A stretch of 64,000 nucleotides of DNA from Arsenicicoccus dermatophilus (GTDB taxonomy: Bacteria; Actinomycetota; Actinomycetes; Actinomycetales; Dermatophilaceae), in contig NZ_JAKZHU010000003.1 of NCBI RefSeq assembly GCF_022568795.1, forward strand, positions 62,001 through 126,000, written 5' to 3'. Below the pieces are notes generated by a model, which had not been told where the DNA came from, searched no databases, and saw nothing but the letters and a program-made list of their open reading frames with translations. The translations under genes were made by a program, and so were the position numbers. Positions 26,621-36,494 of the stretch are shown here, piece after piece (position 1 is the stretch's first letter; every line of letters begins with the position of its first letter).

Positions 26621-27510
26621 GCGCCTCGGTCCTGTTCGACGCCCCCGGGCCCCGCGCCCGCCGCACCCAGCGGATCGTCGCGGCGGTCCTGCTGCTCGCG
26701 GCCCTGGCCCTGGGGGCCTGGGTGCTGACGACCTTCGCCGCCAAGGGCCAGCTGGACCCGGCGAGGTGGCGCCCGCTGCTGTGGACCGACGTGTGGTCGG
26801 AGTACCTCCTGCCCGGCATCCTCGGCACCCTGAAGGCCGCGGCCCTGTCGATCCTCACCGCCGGCGTCGTCGGCCTGCTCCTGGGCGTCGGGCGTCTGTC
26901 GCACGTCGCTCCCGTCCGGTGGCTGGCGAGCACGGTCGTCGAGCTCTTCCGCGCCGTGCCGGTGCTCGTGATGATGCTGTTCGCCTACGCGCTCTACCTC
27001 ACGACGGGGTGGTTCGGCGGGCAGGAGTCCCTCGCGGGCGTCGTCACCGGCCTGACGGTCTACAACGGCGCGGTGATCGCCGAGCTGCTGCGCTCCGGCG
27101 TGGAGAACCTCCCGAAGGGGCAGCGGGAGGCCGGCCTGTCGATCGGGCTCACCCAGGGCCAGACGCTGCGCTCGGTGCTGCTGCCGCAGGCGCTGACCGC
27201 GATGCTCCCGTCCCTGGTGTCGCAGCTGGTCGTGGTGCTCAAGGACACCGCGCTCGGCTACGTCATCCTCTATGAGGAGCTGCTGCGCAAGGCCGACCAG
27301 ATCGGCTCCTGGCAGGGCAACGTGGTGCCCGCGATCATCTTCGTGGCGCTGATCTACATCGCCATGAACGTCTCGCTCACCTCGCTGGCCCACCTGGTCG
27401 AGCGGCGGCTGCGCCGGTCCGGGCACACCGCCGGTCTCGCGCCGCAGGCCACCCCCGAGGAGATCGAGGCGCACAGCACCGACGCCCTGGAGGGCTCGGT
27501 CGCCCGCTGA
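26617..27510 (+). CDS. gluD: Glutamate ABC transporter permease
   Basis: A 297-residue HisM-type permease. The N-terminal helix at about 18-40 precedes the core, which has the EAA loop 'EAGLSIGLTQGQTLRSVLLP'. The C-terminal tail is acidic. It overlaps gluC by 4 nt (ATGA) and is followed by a strong terminator, closing the operon. Confidence 0.9.
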   Translation: MSASVLFDAPGPRARRTQRIVAAVLLLAALALGAWVLTTFAAKGQLDPARWRPLLWTDVWSEYLLPGILGTLKAAALSILTAGVVGLLLGVGRLSHVAPVRWLASTVVELFRAVPVLVMMLFAYALYLTTGWFGGQESLAGVVTGLTVYNGAVIAELLRSGVENLPKGQREAGLSIGLTQGQTLRSVLLPQALTAMLPSLVSQLVVVLKDTALGYVILYEELLRKADQIGSWQGNVVPAIIFVALIYIAMNVSLTSLAHLVERRLRRSGHTAGLAPQATPEEIEAHSTDALEGSVAR

Positions 27511-27524
27511 CCTGCCCGCCCGGC

Positions 27525-27562
27525 GCGAAGCCCCACCACCGTCCTGCGGGGTGGGGCTTCGC
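27525..27562 (+). terminator. 13-bp hairpin ending gluABCD
   Basis: GCGAAGCCCCACC (27525-27537) is exactly complementary to 27550-27562 around a 12-nt loop, 15 nt after the gluD stop. Confidence 0.8.
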
Positions 27563-27660
27563 GCTGCCTGCGGCGGTATGCCGCGCCTGCGGCGAGCGGG
27601 GAGCAGGGCCTGCAGCGAGCGGCGCCTGCGGGGAAGGCCTGCCGACATACGGCCGCGGGC

Positions 27661-28308
27661 TCAGGCGGGTGCGTCGACCTCGACCACGCACCAGGGCAGC
27701 AGGTGCTGGACGATCGGGCCGATGGTGACGGCATAGAGCACCGTGCCGAGCCCGACGCCACCGCCCAGCAACCACCCGGCGGCGAGGACGGTCACCTCGA
27801 TCGTGGTGCGCACCACCCGCATCGACCAGCCGTAGCGGTGGGCGAGGCCGGTCATCAGCCCGTCGCGCGGCCCCGGGCCCAGCTGCGCGCCGATGTAGAG
27901 CGCCCCGGCGAGACCGTTGAGCACGATCCCGCCCAGCAGGAGCGCCGCCCGCAGCCACAGCGCCGACGGCTCGGCCAGGACGTGCAGGGCGGCGTCGGTG
28001 GCCACGCCGATCCACACGGTGTTGGCGACGGTGCCCAGGCCCGGCCACTGGCGCAGCGGGATCCACGCGAGGAGCACCAGCACCCCGGTCGCGACGACGA
28101 TCTGCCCGATCGACAGGGGCAGGTGCAGCGCCACGCCGACGTGGAAGACGTCCCAGGGATCCAGGCCGAGCGCGCCGCGGATGATCATGGCCATCGACGC
28201 GCCGTAGACCGTCAGCCCGGCGAAGAGCTGCGTCAGCCGTCTCGGCAGGCGACCTGCCCGCAGCTGCTGCGCCGGGGTCATGGGGGTGAGGGCGCGCCGG
28301 GTCGTCAT
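27661..28308 (-). CDS. YczE/YitT-like integral membrane protein
   Basis: A 215-residue membrane protein with about five hydrophobic helices. The segment 'GASMAMIIRGALGLDPWDVFH' and the later 'GAQLGPGPRDGLMTGLAHRYGW' match the YczE group of the YitT superfamily, whose role is poorly known. ATG at 28308 has GACGAT 6 nt upstream. It is convergent with gluABCD. Confidence 0.8.
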   Translation of the reverse strand: MTTRRALTPMTPAQQLRAGRLPRRLTQLFAGLTVYGASMAMIIRGALGLDPWDVFHVGVALHLPLSIGQIVVATGVLVLLAWIPLRQWPGLGTVANTVWIGVATDAALHVLAEPSALWLRAALLLGGIVLNGLAGALYIGAQLGPGPRDGLMTGLAHRYGWSMRVVRTTIEVTVLAAGWLLGGGVGLGTVLYAVTIGPIVQHLLPWCVVEVDAPA

Positions 28309-28387
28309 ACGGCCATCGTCGCCCAGGGCGCCCCGGCGCCGTCGCCACGTCCATCCCGCCCGCCTCTCCGAGGCGGGGGTGTCGTCG

Positions 28388-29197
28388 TCAGAGCGGGAGC
28401 ACCTCGAGGTGATAGGTCAGCGTGTGCGAGTCGCCGGGCGCGAGGGTGATCTCGTCGGCCATGGCGTTGCCGCCCTCGACGCACACCATGGTCCGCCAGG
28501 CCTCGGGCCCCATGTCGCCCAGCGAGGCGGACAGCTCGTCCCAGGGGTTCCAGACGACGGTGGAGGCCGATCCGGTCTTGGTCACCCGCAGCCGCCGCCC
28601 GAGCACCGGGTCGACCACGGTCACCGGGCCGGCGGAGCGGAACACCCGGTCGGTCTCGCGGGTGAGGCGCAGCTCGCCGTCCTGGCGGTGGCTGCGGCCC
28701 TGGTCGGTCTTGTCGACGTAGGTCGCGCCGGCCAGGCCCTCGACGGTGATCTCGCGGGCGTCGCCGACGGTGAGGTAGGCGTGCAACGCCTCCTCGTAGG
28801 TCAGCTCCTGCGCACCCGTGTTGCGCACGGTGAAGGTCAGCTCCAGCCGGGCGCCGGCGCGGACGTCGTACGTCGCCTCGAGGTCCTGGACGCCGAGCTC
28901 GGCGCCGGTGATGGCGTAGGTCGCGTGGCCGGGCTCGATCGTCGTGGACCGCCAGGGGGTGGTGCGCGCGGGTCCGTGGGTGGGCGTGCGGTCGCCGGTG
29001 CGCCCGGGTCCGAACCACGGGAAGCAGATCGGCACCCCGCCCCGGATGCCCTTGCCCTCCTCGAGCCGCACCTGCGGGCTGGCCCACAGGACGGGCGCCT
29101 GCCCCTGGGGCGCCCAGGTGAGCAGGTGCGCTCCCTGGTCGTGGATGGTGGCGGTCGCCTCGGGGCCGGAGATGTCGTGGACAGGCAGCGTGGTCAT
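28388..29197 (-). CDS. D-hexose-6-phosphate mutarotase / aldose 1-epimerase family
   Basis: A 269-residue beta-sandwich enzyme that interconverts alpha and beta anomers of hexose 6-phosphates. Characteristic segments: 'GKGIRGGVPICFPWFGP' (phosphate-binding Arg), 'EEALHAYLTVGD' (catalytic His) and 'VWNPWDELSASLGDMG' with 'CVEGGNA' (catalytic Glu). Length is normal. ATG at 29197 has TACGGT 6 nt upstream. Confidence 0.9.
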   Translation of the reverse strand: MTTLPVHDISGPEATATIHDQGAHLLTWAPQGQAPVLWASPQVRLEEGKGIRGGVPICFPWFGPGRTGDRTPTHGPARTTPWRSTTIEPGHATYAITGAELGVQDLEATYDVRAGARLELTFTVRNTGAQELTYEEALHAYLTVGDAREITVEGLAGATYVDKTDQGRSHRQDGELRLTRETDRVFRSAGPVTVVDPVLGRRLRVTKTGSASTVVWNPWDELSASLGDMGPEAWRTMVCVEGGNAMADEITLAPGDSHTLTYHLEVLPL

Positions 29198-29203
29198 GCC
29201 CAG

Positions 29204-29209
29204 ACCGTA
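29204..29209 (-). promoter_or_regulatory. -10 element TACGGT, leaderless type
   Basis: The minus-strand sequence GGCATACGGTCTGGGCATG places TACGGT 6 nt before the mutarotase ATG and includes a GGCATAC heptamer. The identical 19-nt string precedes the aminotransferase at 58575. Confidence 0.55.
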
Positions 29210-29350
29210 TGCCGCGCCGCTGCGCGGCGACACCCCGCCTCCCCGTTCCGGGGCCGTGGGGTCGCCGCTGCGGGTCGCCGTCAGGGGTCGAGGCCGGTGC
29301 GGGGATCAGGGGAGATCGCCGTGGTGGTCAGGGGCGCCAGGTCGGGGTGG

Positions 29351-30337
29351 TCAGGGGGTGAGCGCCGCCGGGTCGAGGCCCGCCGACAGCAGCGCCTGCT
29401 CCGCGGGGCCGGGCAGGACGCGCAGCACGGCGGGCAGCGTGCGATGGCGGTTGACGACGCCCACGACGGCGACGGCGGCGGCGGGGCTGAGGTAGGCCAC
29501 CTGGGTCAGGTCGAGCAGGTGGAGCCGCTGCGGGCGGCGGATCTCGCCGAGCAGGCGCCGCAGCTCGGAGCCGACCGTCAGCGCGGCGACGGCGTCGACC
29601 TGCCCGGTGAGGGCGAGCACCACGTGGCCGTCGACCAGGGTGCTGCGCACCTGCCCGGGCTCGACCGGCGCGTCGGCCGACTCGGCCCGGACGGCGGGCA
29701 CCTCGTCGGCGCGGGGGTCGAGGGCGCGGGACAGGTGGGCGTCCAGGTCGGCCGCAGCGGCGGGGCGGCCGGTCGTGCCGTGGGCGACGCGGGTCGCGAG
29801 CACGCGGACGCGGGTGTTGGTGCGCTGGGAGTAGGCGCCCAGCAGGGCGAAGGCGGCGTCCGCGTCGAGGCCGTAGCCCGCCATCAGGACCCCCTTGGCC
29901 TGCTCGATCGCGGCCCGGGCGTCGACGACCTCCTGCAGCTGGGCGGTGACCGCGGCGGCGACGGCCTCGTGGAGGGTGGCCACGAGGTCCACGAAGGCCC
30001 CGCGGACGCGGGTGATCCGGCCCTCCTCGTCGAGCTCGCCGACCCCGACGGCAAGCACCGCGACCTGCTCGTCACCGCGGACCAGGACGCGCCGGTGGGC
30101 GAAGGCCCCCCGCTCCCGCAGGCCTCGCGCCGCCCGCTCGACGAGATCTCCGTCGCTGTCGAGGCGTCCGGCGTCGAGGACGGCGGCCGGGTCCGCGGAC
30201 GTGCCGGGGTCGACCCCGTGCAGGTGGTAGACCTCCGGGGTCAGGTGCCAGGTGAGCTGCTCCGGACGCTCGGGGTCGGGCACCTCCAGGTGCCACCACG
30301 CGGTGGGAGGGCTCGGGAACTCGCTCACGTCGCTCAC
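29351..30337 (-). CDS. PAS-like, ANTAR and STAS domain regulator
   Basis: A 328-residue cytoplasmic regulator. N-terminal PAS-like sensor (about 10-115: 'WHLTPEVYHLHGVDP'), then an ANTAR RNA-binding domain ('ARAAIEQAKGVLMAGYGLDA' through 'RTNTRVRVLATRVA'), then a STAS domain at about 235-325 ('HLLDLTQVAYLSPAAAVAVV'). ANTAR proteins bind paired hexaloop hairpins in nascent RNA to prevent termination; a STAS domain could link it to an anti-sigma-type partner switch. GTG at 30337 is chosen, with 30328 possible. It is divergent from the membrane protein gene. Confidence 0.85.
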   Translation of the reverse strand: MSDVSEFPSPPTAWWHLEVPDPERPEQLTWHLTPEVYHLHGVDPGTSADPAAVLDAGRLDSDGDLVERAARGLRERGAFAHRRVLVRGDEQVAVLAVGVGELDEEGRITRVRGAFVDLVATLHEAVAAAVTAQLQEVVDARAAIEQAKGVLMAGYGLDADAAFALLGAYSQRTNTRVRVLATRVAHGTTGRPAAAADLDAHLSRALDPRADEVPAVRAESADAPVEPGQVRSTLVDGHVVLALTGQVDAVAALTVGSELRRLLGEIRRPQRLHLLDLTQVAYLSPAAAVAVVGVVNRHRTLPAVLRVLPGPAEQALLSAGLDPAALTP

Positions 30338-30572
30338 ATCCAGCTCGTTGCCAGGCGGGGGCCAGGAGGGCCACGACCGCACGGTGCATCGCTGGGGTCT
30401 GAACGACGCGACCCAGGCTGACCGAGCCTGGGCGGACGCCCATGATAGGCACGGCCGCACACCGCTGAACAACGAAGCACTCCGCGGCGTCACGGCGGGG
30501 CTTCAAAGAGTGACCGGTCAGGCGTGCCACAGTGTGCGGCAAGGACTATCGTCCGTTCCCAGGAGGTGCGCC

Positions 30573-31928
30573 GTGCCGAGCGCCGCTGTCGACCGGGCCC
30601 GCCGGGCCGCCCTCGTCGTGGCGGGGGCCCTCGCCACCGTCGTCGTCCTGCACCTGCTGGTGGGGTGGGCCCGCCGGTCCTCCGTGGCCCAGCCACCCAC
30701 CGTCGACCTGACCCTGGTCATGGTCTGCCTGCTCGGTGCCCTCGCCCTCGCCGCCTGGGCCCAGCTCGGGCGGCTGCGCGACCAGGTCACGGCCCGCGGC
30801 CGGGCCCGCCACCCCGAGCGGCTCGCCGTCCTGACGGTCGACGACCTGCAGCGCCGCGCCTGCGACGGTCTGGACCCGGCCTGGGCGGACACCGCGACCC
30901 GGCACGCCTGGCGCGCGCGGTGGCGCGTGCTGGTCCCGCCGCTGGCCGTGGCCCTGACCGCCCTCGCCCTGGTGGGCCTCGCGACCATGATGAGCCGTAT
31001 GGCGGCCGGCGACCTGCAGTCTCGCGGCGTGCGCACCTCGGCGCAGGTCACGGCCACCGGGTGGACCTGGACGGGCCTCGGCTACACCCCCTGGGCCCGG
31101 GTCACCCACGTCGAGCAGGGCAGCACCGTCTCCTCCACCGTCCACGGCCTGGACGCCGTGGCGGTGCCCGTCGGCACCCAGGTCGAGGTGCTGGTCGACC
31201 CGGAGGAGCCGGACGCGGTCATGGCTCCCGGCATCGTCAACCGACCGATCCTGCTGCAGTGGGCCACGAGCCTGCTGGTCCTCGTCGCCCTCGCCGCGCT
31301 GGCGGTCGCCCTGCTGCGCGCGGCCCGGCTGCTCGTCTGGCGCTCGATCCTTCGCCGCACCCCCTGGTCGCCGTGGCACGTCGACGGGCGGGTCCCCGGC
31401 GCCGTCCACGCCATCGCCGAGCCCGCCTCGCCCCTGACGGCGCCCTGCCCCGTCGTGGCCGCGACCGCCCGCCGCGCCGGGGTGCCGCTCGGGCGGGTGG
31501 GGCTGGTCGCCCCGCGCCCGGACGCGATCCTGCTGCGCCACCGGCTGCTGCTGGGCACCGCACCCGGCGAGGAGGCCGGCCGCCTGGTCGAGCTGCGGCT
31601 CCCGCCCACGGCGCCCGCGCGGTCCCGCCTGGTGCGGGCGCTCGCCCCGGAGCCGGCCGCGCCCGCCCCGCCCCCCGAGCCCGCCCCGCCCCCCGAGCCC
31701 GCGCCGGTCGCCGAGAGGGCGGTCGCCGACGCACCCGTCCCCCGGGCGAGCACCGCTGCCGTGCCCGACCCCGACGGGCAGGTCCTGGGCGGCGAGCCGG
31801 AGCCGTATGGCGACGAGGGATACGTCGAGGCCGGGCCCGCGCACGCGGTCGAGCCGGCGCCCGCGGACCTGGGCGACGCGGCGCCCCTGGACGCGCAGCC
31901 GCTCCCGGCGGAGCCGGCGCCGCGCTGA
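30573..31928 (+). CDS. Hypothetical membrane protein with Pro-rich tail (DUF3592-like)
   Basis: About 451 residues. Two N-terminal helices (about 11-30 and 42-62), two more around 118-140 and 225-250, with an extracytoplasmic strand-rich segment between helices 3 and 4 ('VRTSAQVTATGWTWTG', 'VHGLDAVAVPVGTQVEV') that recalls DUF3592. The C-terminal 120 residues are rich in Pro, Glu and Ala with a short exact repeat. GTG at 30573 follows a perfect AGGAGG. Function unknown. Confidence 0.65.
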   Translation: MPSAAVDRARRAALVVAGALATVVVLHLLVGWARRSSVAQPPTVDLTLVMVCLLGALALAAWAQLGRLRDQVTARGRARHPERLAVLTVDDLQRRACDGLDPAWADTATRHAWRARWRVLVPPLAVALTALALVGLATMMSRMAAGDLQSRGVRTSAQVTATGWTWTGLGYTPWARVTHVEQGSTVSSTVHGLDAVAVPVGTQVEVLVDPEEPDAVMAPGIVNRPILLQWATSLLVLVALAALAVALLRAARLLVWRSILRRTPWSPWHVDGRVPGAVHAIAEPASPLTAPCPVVAATARRAGVPLGRVGLVAPRPDAILLRHRLLLGTAPGEEAGRLVELRLPPTAPARSRLVRALAPEPAAPAPPPEPAPPPEPAPVAERAVADAPVPRASTAAVPDPDGQVLGGEPEPYGDEGYVEAGPAHAVEPAPADLGDAAPLDAQPLPAEPAPR

Positions 31929-31984
31929 CGACATACGGCCGCTCACTAGACTCACAGGTCCACCCACCACGTCTGGAGGACCCC

Positions 31985-32599
31985 GTGACCCGTGTGCCGA
32001 GCGGCTGGGAGCAGATCGTCGAGGCCGACCCCTCGCACTCCGCGCGCTACGTCGAGCGATTCCGGCGGATGGCGCGCGAGGGCGTGGACCTGCGGGGCGA
32101 GGCGCGCCTGGCGGACGCCATGGTGGGTCGCGGCGCGCGGATCCTGGACGCCGGGTGCGGTCCCGGGCGGGTGGGGGCCTTCCTGCACGAGGCGGGGCAC
32201 ACGGTCGTCGGCGTGGACGTCGACCCGGTGCTGATCGAGGCCGCCGAGGCCGACCACCCCGGACCGACCTGGCTGGTGGGCGATCTCGCCGAGCTGGACC
32301 TGCCGGCTCGAGGCATCGCCGAGCCCTTCGACCTGGTGCTGTGCGCCGGCAACGTGATGGCCTTCCTGGCGCCGTCGACGCGGGTCGACGCGCTGCGGCG
32401 GATGGGGGCGCACCTGGCCGCGGACGGCCGCCTGGTCGTGGGGTTCGGGGCGGGGCGCGACTACGACTTCGGCGCCTTCCGGATGGACGCGCGGGTGGCC
32501 GGGCTGCGCGAGTCGCTGCTGCTCGAGTCCTGGGAGCTGCGGCCCTGGCGGCCGACGAGCGAGTTCCTCGTGGCGGTGCTGGAGCGCGCGACGCGGTGA
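31985..32599 (+). CDS. Class I SAM-dependent methyltransferase
   Basis: A 204-residue enzyme with the Rossmann-like methyltransferase fold. SAM motif I is '[15 protein letters not shown]', the acidic residue after strand 2 is in '[14 protein letters not shown]', and '[10 protein letters not shown]' is motif IV. Substrate unknown. GTG at 31985 follows GGAGGA. It sits 56 nt after the membrane protein gene and ends at a shared bidirectional hairpin. Confidence 0.85.
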   Translation: MTRVPSGWEQIVEADPSHSARYVERFRRMAREGVDLRGEARLADAMVGRGARILDAGCGPGRVGAFLHEAGHTVVGVDVDPVLIEAAEADHPGPTWLVGDLAELDLPARGIAEPFDLVLCAGNVMAFLAPSTRVDALRRMGAHLAADGRLVVGFGAGRDYDFGAFRMDARVAGLRESLLLESWELRPWRPTSEFLVAVLERATR

Positions 32600-32605
32600 G
32601 CGCTC

Positions 32606-32646
32606 CTCGGCATACCTCCGCAGGACGTCGCGAGAGGTATGCCGAG
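32606..32646. terminator. Hairpin made of two inverted GGCATAC heptamers
   Basis: CTCGGCATACCTC (32606-32618) is exactly complementary to 32634-32646 around a 15-nt loop, between the stops of the convergent methyltransferase and symporter genes. Both arms contain the over-represented heptamer, in opposite orientations. Confidence 0.75.
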
Positions 32647-32654
32647 AGCGTCGG

Positions 32655-34100
32655 TCAGTCGTCGGTGCGGGTCGAGCCGTCGGCGCGGTACTGCGACAGG
32701 TCGACCTGCGGCGTCGGCTGGAGGCGGTCGGCGGGGTTGACCGGGTGCGGGACGTGGCCGGGGCGGACCTCCGTGGCGTGCGGGTCGTCGTCCATCGTGG
32801 CGTAGTCGAAGGGACGCTCGCCGGACAGCACCGCGCGGGCCTGCTCGTGGTCGAGGGTGCCGGTCCAACGGCCGATGACCATCGTCGCGACGGCGTTGCC
32901 CGCGAAGTTCGTGACCGCGCGCGCCTCGGACATGAAGCGGTCGATGCCCACGATGATCCCGACGCCGTCGAGCAGCTCGGGACGGTGCGCCTGCAGACCG
33001 CCGGCCAGCGTCGCGAGCCCGGCGCCGGTGACGCCGGCCGCGCCCTTGGACGCGATGATCATGAAGACCAGCAGCCCGACCTGCTCGCCCACGCTCATCG
33101 GCTTGCCCATGGCGTCGGCGATGAAGATCGACGCCATGGTCAGGTAGATCGCGGTGCCGTCGAGGTTGAACGAGTACCCCGTCGGCACGACGACACCCAC
33201 GGTGGAGCGGTCGACACCCGCGTGGGTCATCTTGGCCATCAGGTGCGGCAGCGCGGACTCCGAGGAGGAGGTGGCGACGATGAGCAGGAGCTCGCGGCCG
33301 AGGTACTTCAGCAGCTGCAGGATGTTGATCCGCGCGACGAGCCACAGCACCGCGCCGAGCACGAGGACCACGAACAGGAAGCACGTGAGGTAGAACCCGA
33401 GCATCAGCTTGAGCATCTCGCCCACGGCCTTGGGGCCGGACGTGCCGACGACGGCGGCGATGGCGCCGAAGGCCCCGACCGGGGCGAGCCACAGCACCAT
33501 CGTCAGGATCCGGAAGACGACCTTCTGCAGGGCGGCGATCGCGGCGAGCACCGGCTCGCCCTGGCGGCCCATCCGCTGCACCGCGAAGCCCACGAGCAGC
33601 GCCACGAAGAGGGTCTGCAGCACCGACCCCGAGATCAGCGAGCTGAACAGCGTCTCCGGGATGATCCCCTGGATGAGCTCGACGGTCCCGCCGCCGTGCT
33701 CGGCCTGCTCGGCATACTTCTTGCCGGCGCCCGCGGCGACCTTGATGCCGTGGCCGGGCTGGATGAGGTTGCCGACGACCAGGCCGATCGCGAGCGCGAA
33801 GGTCGACATGGTCAGGAAGTACGCGAGGGCCATCGACCCGGCCTTGCCCACCGTCGCCGCAGCCCGGACCGAGCCGATGCCGAGCACGATGGTGCAGAAG
33901 ATCACCGGGCTGATCATCATCTTGATCAGGTTGACGAAGGTCTCGCCGACCCACTTCCAGCCCTTGGCCTGCTCGGGCGCGAGGATGCCGAAGGCGATGC
34001 CGCCGAGCACGGCCACGATGACGGCGATGTAGAGCCAGTGCGAGCGGTCCCGCGGTGGGCTCGTGGGCTCGGGGATCTGCGGGTGGGTGCTCGCGGCCAT
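32655..34100 (-). CDS. Dicarboxylate/amino acid:cation symporter (DctA-like)
   Basis: A 481-residue secondary transporter of the DAACS family, which takes up C4-dicarboxylates or glutamate with H+ or Na+. Hallmarks: '[18 protein letters not shown]', the serine-rich '[19 protein letters not shown]' hairpin, '[18 protein letters not shown]', and the second hairpin '[17 protein letters not shown]' and '[18 protein letters not shown]'. A hydrophilic C-terminal tail of about 60 residues follows. ATG at 34100. Confidence 0.92.
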   Translation of the reverse strand: MAASTHPQIPEPTSPPRDRSHWLYIAVIVAVLGGIAFGILAPEQAKGWKWVGETFVNLIKMMISPVIFCTIVLGIGSVRAAATVGKAGSMALAYFLTMSTFALAIGLVVGNLIQPGHGIKVAAGAGKKYAEQAEHGGGTVELIQGIIPETLFSSLISGSVLQTLFVALLVGFAVQRMGRQGEPVLAAIAALQKVVFRILTMVLWLAPVGAFGAIAAVVGTSGPKAVGEMLKLMLGFYLTCFLFVVLVLGAVLWLVARINILQLLKYLGRELLLIVATSSSESALPHLMAKMTHAGVDRSTVGVVVPTGYSFNLDGTAIYLTMASIFIADAMGKPMSVGEQVGLLVFMIIASKGAAGVTGAGLATLAGGLQAHRPELLDGVGIIVGIDRFMSEARAVTNFAGNAVATMVIGRWTGTLDHEQARAVLSGERPFDYATMDDDPHATEVRPGHVPHPVNPADRLQPTPQVDLSQYRADGSTRTDD

Positions 34101-34229
34101 TGGGGGGTCCTGTCACGTCGGTGGAGGGGTCGATCGGCGAAAGTATGCGTCCTCCTGGTCCGATATGCACCCACCTGTCCGCCGACGCCCCGCCGAGGCG
34201 CCGCCACGCTCCCGTGGCAGGCTGGACCC

Positions 34230-34775
34230 GTGCGATCCCTGTGTGTCTTCTGCGGCTCCAGTCCTGGCCGGTCCTCGGTGTATGCCGATGCGGCGCGCTC
34301 CCTGGGAGCGGCGCTGGCGAGCCGGGGGATCCGCCTCGTCTACGGCGGCGCCCGGGTCGGGACGATGGGGGTCGTCGCGGACGCGGCGCTGGCCGCGGGC
34401 GGCGAGGTCGTCGGCGTGATGCCGCAGCACCTGATGGACCTCGAGGTGGGGCACACCGGGCTCACCCAGCTGCACGTCGTCGGCTCGATGCACGAGCGCA
34501 AGGCCCTGATGGCCGACCTGGCCGAGGGATTCGTGGCGCTGCCGGGCGGGATGGGGACGCTGGACGAGCTCGCCGAGATCCTCACCTGGGCCCAGCTCGG
34601 GCTGCACGCCAAGCCGGTGGGGGCGCTCGACGTGGGCGGCTTCTGGCAGCCGCTGCTGGGGTGGCTGGACGTGGCGCGGGACGAGGGTTTCCTGGCGCCC
34701 GCGCACCGCGAGCTGCTCGTGGTGCGGCCGACGGTGGACACGCTGCTGGACGCGCTGGCCGGGGGCGCCCGCTAG
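34230..34775 (+). CDS. LOG-family Rossmann-fold protein (TIGR00730)
   Basis: A 181-residue protein of the LOG group, cytokinin riboside 5'-monophosphate phosphoribohydrolases that release a base from a nucleoside monophosphate. The diagnostic PGGMGTLDE lies at about residues 105-113, with the Arg-containing 'SMHERKALM' before it. In bacteria the physiological substrate is often unknown. GTG at 34230 has CAGGCT 6 nt upstream. It is divergent from the symporter gene and convergent with the monooxygenase gene. Confidence 0.88.
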   Translation: MRSLCVFCGSSPGRSSVYADAARSLGAALASRGIRLVYGGARVGTMGVVADAALAAGGEVVGVMPQHLMDLEVGHTGLTQLHVVGSMHERKALMADLAEGFVALPGGMGTLDELAEILTWAQLGLHAKPVGALDVGGFWQPLLGWLDVARDEGFLAPAHRELLVVRPTVDTLLDALAGGAR

Positions 34776-34833
34776 CCCGGCGACCGCGTTCCGCCACACC
34801 TCCCGCTCCTGCGGCCGCCGGCTCCCCTCGCAC

Positions 34834-34901
34834 CGGCGCTCGGAGCTTAGGAACCACACGTCGTGGGCGCCAAGACGTGCAGCTGGTGTGCTGCGAGCGC
34901 C
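34834..34901. terminator. Branched hairpin between convergent genes
   Basis: Outer stem CGGCGCTCG (34834-34842) with CGAGCGCCG (34893-34901), and an inner stem CACGTC/GACGTG (34857-34862 with 34874-34879). It lies between the LOG gene and the convergent nitronate monooxygenase gene and probably terminates both. Confidence 0.4.
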
Positions 34902-34962
34902 GAAGTGAAGCGGGTGGGTGGGGCGGGAGTGGTCGGGGGACAGGACGTGGGGGTATGCCGGG

Positions 34963-35985
34963 TCAGGGGGCGAGCCCGCGCAGCACCTCGCCGGCGGGTG
35001 CCTCCCGCGCGGCCTGCCACCCGGCGCCCGCCCACAGCGAGACACCTTGGGGGTCACCGGCCTTCGCAGCGGCGGCCCGCAGCGGCCTGGTCAGCTGGTC
35101 GACCTGGGGAAACACCGCGGGCGCGGCGGCGTCGTGCGCCTCCACGAATCTGTTGCGCAGCCCGCGGGCCGGCCGTCCGGAGAAGGCCCGGGTCACCACG
35201 GCTCGCATCCCCGGCAGCCGCAGCCCCGCCCGGTGGACCGCGGACGTGCCCGCCTCCGGGGTCAGCAGCAGCGCGGTGCCCACCTGGACGGCCCGGGCGC
35301 CGGCGTCGAGGAGGCGGCGGACGTCTCCCGAGGTGGCGACCCCGCCGGCGACGACGCACGGGACCCCGAGGTCGCGCACGAGCGGGAGCAGACCGAGCGC
35401 GTCGAGGTGGTTGGGCTCGTCCTCGACGCGGTGGGTGGAGCGGTGGCCACCCGCGTCGCAGCCCTGCACGACGAGCGCGTCGACGCCGAGCGCGGCGGCG
35501 TGGCGCGCCTCGTCCTCGCCGGTCACGGTCACCCACACCTGCGTGCCCACGTCGTGGAGCGCGCCCACCACCTCCGGCGCCGGCAGCCCGAAGGTGAACG
35601 ACACCACGGCCACCGGGTCGACCAGGGTGAGCAGCGCGATCTTGTCGTCATACGCGTCGGTGTCGGACCAGTCGGGCTCGGGCAGCCGCACCCCCAGCCG
35701 GTCGGCGTCGCCCTGCAGCTGCTGGGTGTATGCCGAGACGGCGGCCTGCCCCGCCGCCCGGACCGATCCGGACGGCACGAAGACGTTGACGCCGAAAGGC
35801 CTGTCTCCCACCAGGTCCCGGGTGGCGGCGAGCTCGGCGGCCACTGCCGCCGGGGTCGTGTAGCCCGCGGCCAGGAAGCCCGTGCCGCCTGCCGCGCAGG
35901 CGGCCGCGACGAGGGCCGGCGTGGAGGGGCCACCCGCCATCGGGGCGGCGACGAGGGGCAGGGTCAGCGTGTCGAGCAGCGTCAT
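34963..35985 (-). CDS. Nitronate monooxygenase / NAD(P)H-dependent flavin oxidoreductase family
   Basis: A 340-residue FMN-dependent TIM-barrel enzyme. 'PLVAAPMAGGPSTPALVAA' begins the barrel, 'VQGCDAGGHRSTH' carries the catalytic His and flavin-binding Gly, and 'PCVVAGGVATSGDVRRLL' with 'AVQVGTALLLTPEAGTS' binds the FMN phosphate. It oxidises nitronates or reduces small electrophiles. ATG at 35985 has CAGGCT 6 nt upstream. Confidence 0.88.
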   Translation of the reverse strand: MTLLDTLTLPLVAAPMAGGPSTPALVAAACAAGGTGFLAAGYTTPAAVAAELAATRDLVGDRPFGVNVFVPSGSVRAAGQAAVSAYTQQLQGDADRLGVRLPEPDWSDTDAYDDKIALLTLVDPVAVVSFTFGLPAPEVVGALHDVGTQVWVTVTGEDEARHAAALGVDALVVQGCDAGGHRSTHRVEDEPNHLDALGLLPLVRDLGVPCVVAGGVATSGDVRRLLDAGARAVQVGTALLLTPEAGTSAVHRAGLRLPGMRAVVTRAFSGRPARGLRNRFVEAHDAAAPAVFPQVDQLTRPLRAAAAKAGDPQGVSLWAGAGWQAAREAPAGEVLRGLAP

Positions 35986-36261
35986 GTCCCCAGCCTGCCA
36001 AGCTCGGGGTGGCGCTGCTCCCCGGGCGGTCGGGCCGGGCTCGAGGGGTCGGGATGGGGCCTGGGTGGGCCGGTGGGCAGCCCCGGTCAGGGGAGGGGTC
36101 CGGGGCCTGATGGCTGGGGGCAGGCGGGCGAAGGCGGACGCCCTCCCGCAGGGGACGTGATGCCGCAGATGGCGGTGCAGGACCACCCCATGCTGGGCTG
36201 ACAGCTGACGACCCAGGGCCGTCGCCTTGTCGCCCCACCCGCGTCGTGACAGCCTGGGGAC

Positions 36262-36480
36262 ATGACGGACACTCGGTGGCGCACCTGGCTGGGCCGGCTG
36301 CCCGACCTGGCGCTGCGGCTGCTGGCGGGCATCCTCGCGAGCTGGGCCGGGGTGCAGGCCTCGCACGCCCGCTGGACCCGGACGGCGCTCTTCGGAGTGG
36401 TCGCGCTGGCCCTCGTGACGGTCGGGATGCGGCTCCGCCGACGCCGGATCGAGCGAGAGCGGGCCTGCGCGTCAGGCTGA
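36262..36480 (+). CDS. Small hypothetical membrane-associated protein
   Basis: A 72-residue protein with a hydrophobic or amphipathic N-terminal half and one clear transmembrane segment (about 40-55: 'TALFGVVALALVTVGM') followed by an Arg-rich tail. Not recognised. ATG at 36262 is supported by CAGCCT placed 6 nt upstream. It is convergent with modC. Confidence 0.5.
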   Translation: MTDTRWRTWLGRLPDLALRLLAGILASWAGVQASHARWTRTALFGVVALALVTVGMRLRRRRIERERACASG

Positions 36481-36494
36481 CCGCGTCGATCGGC

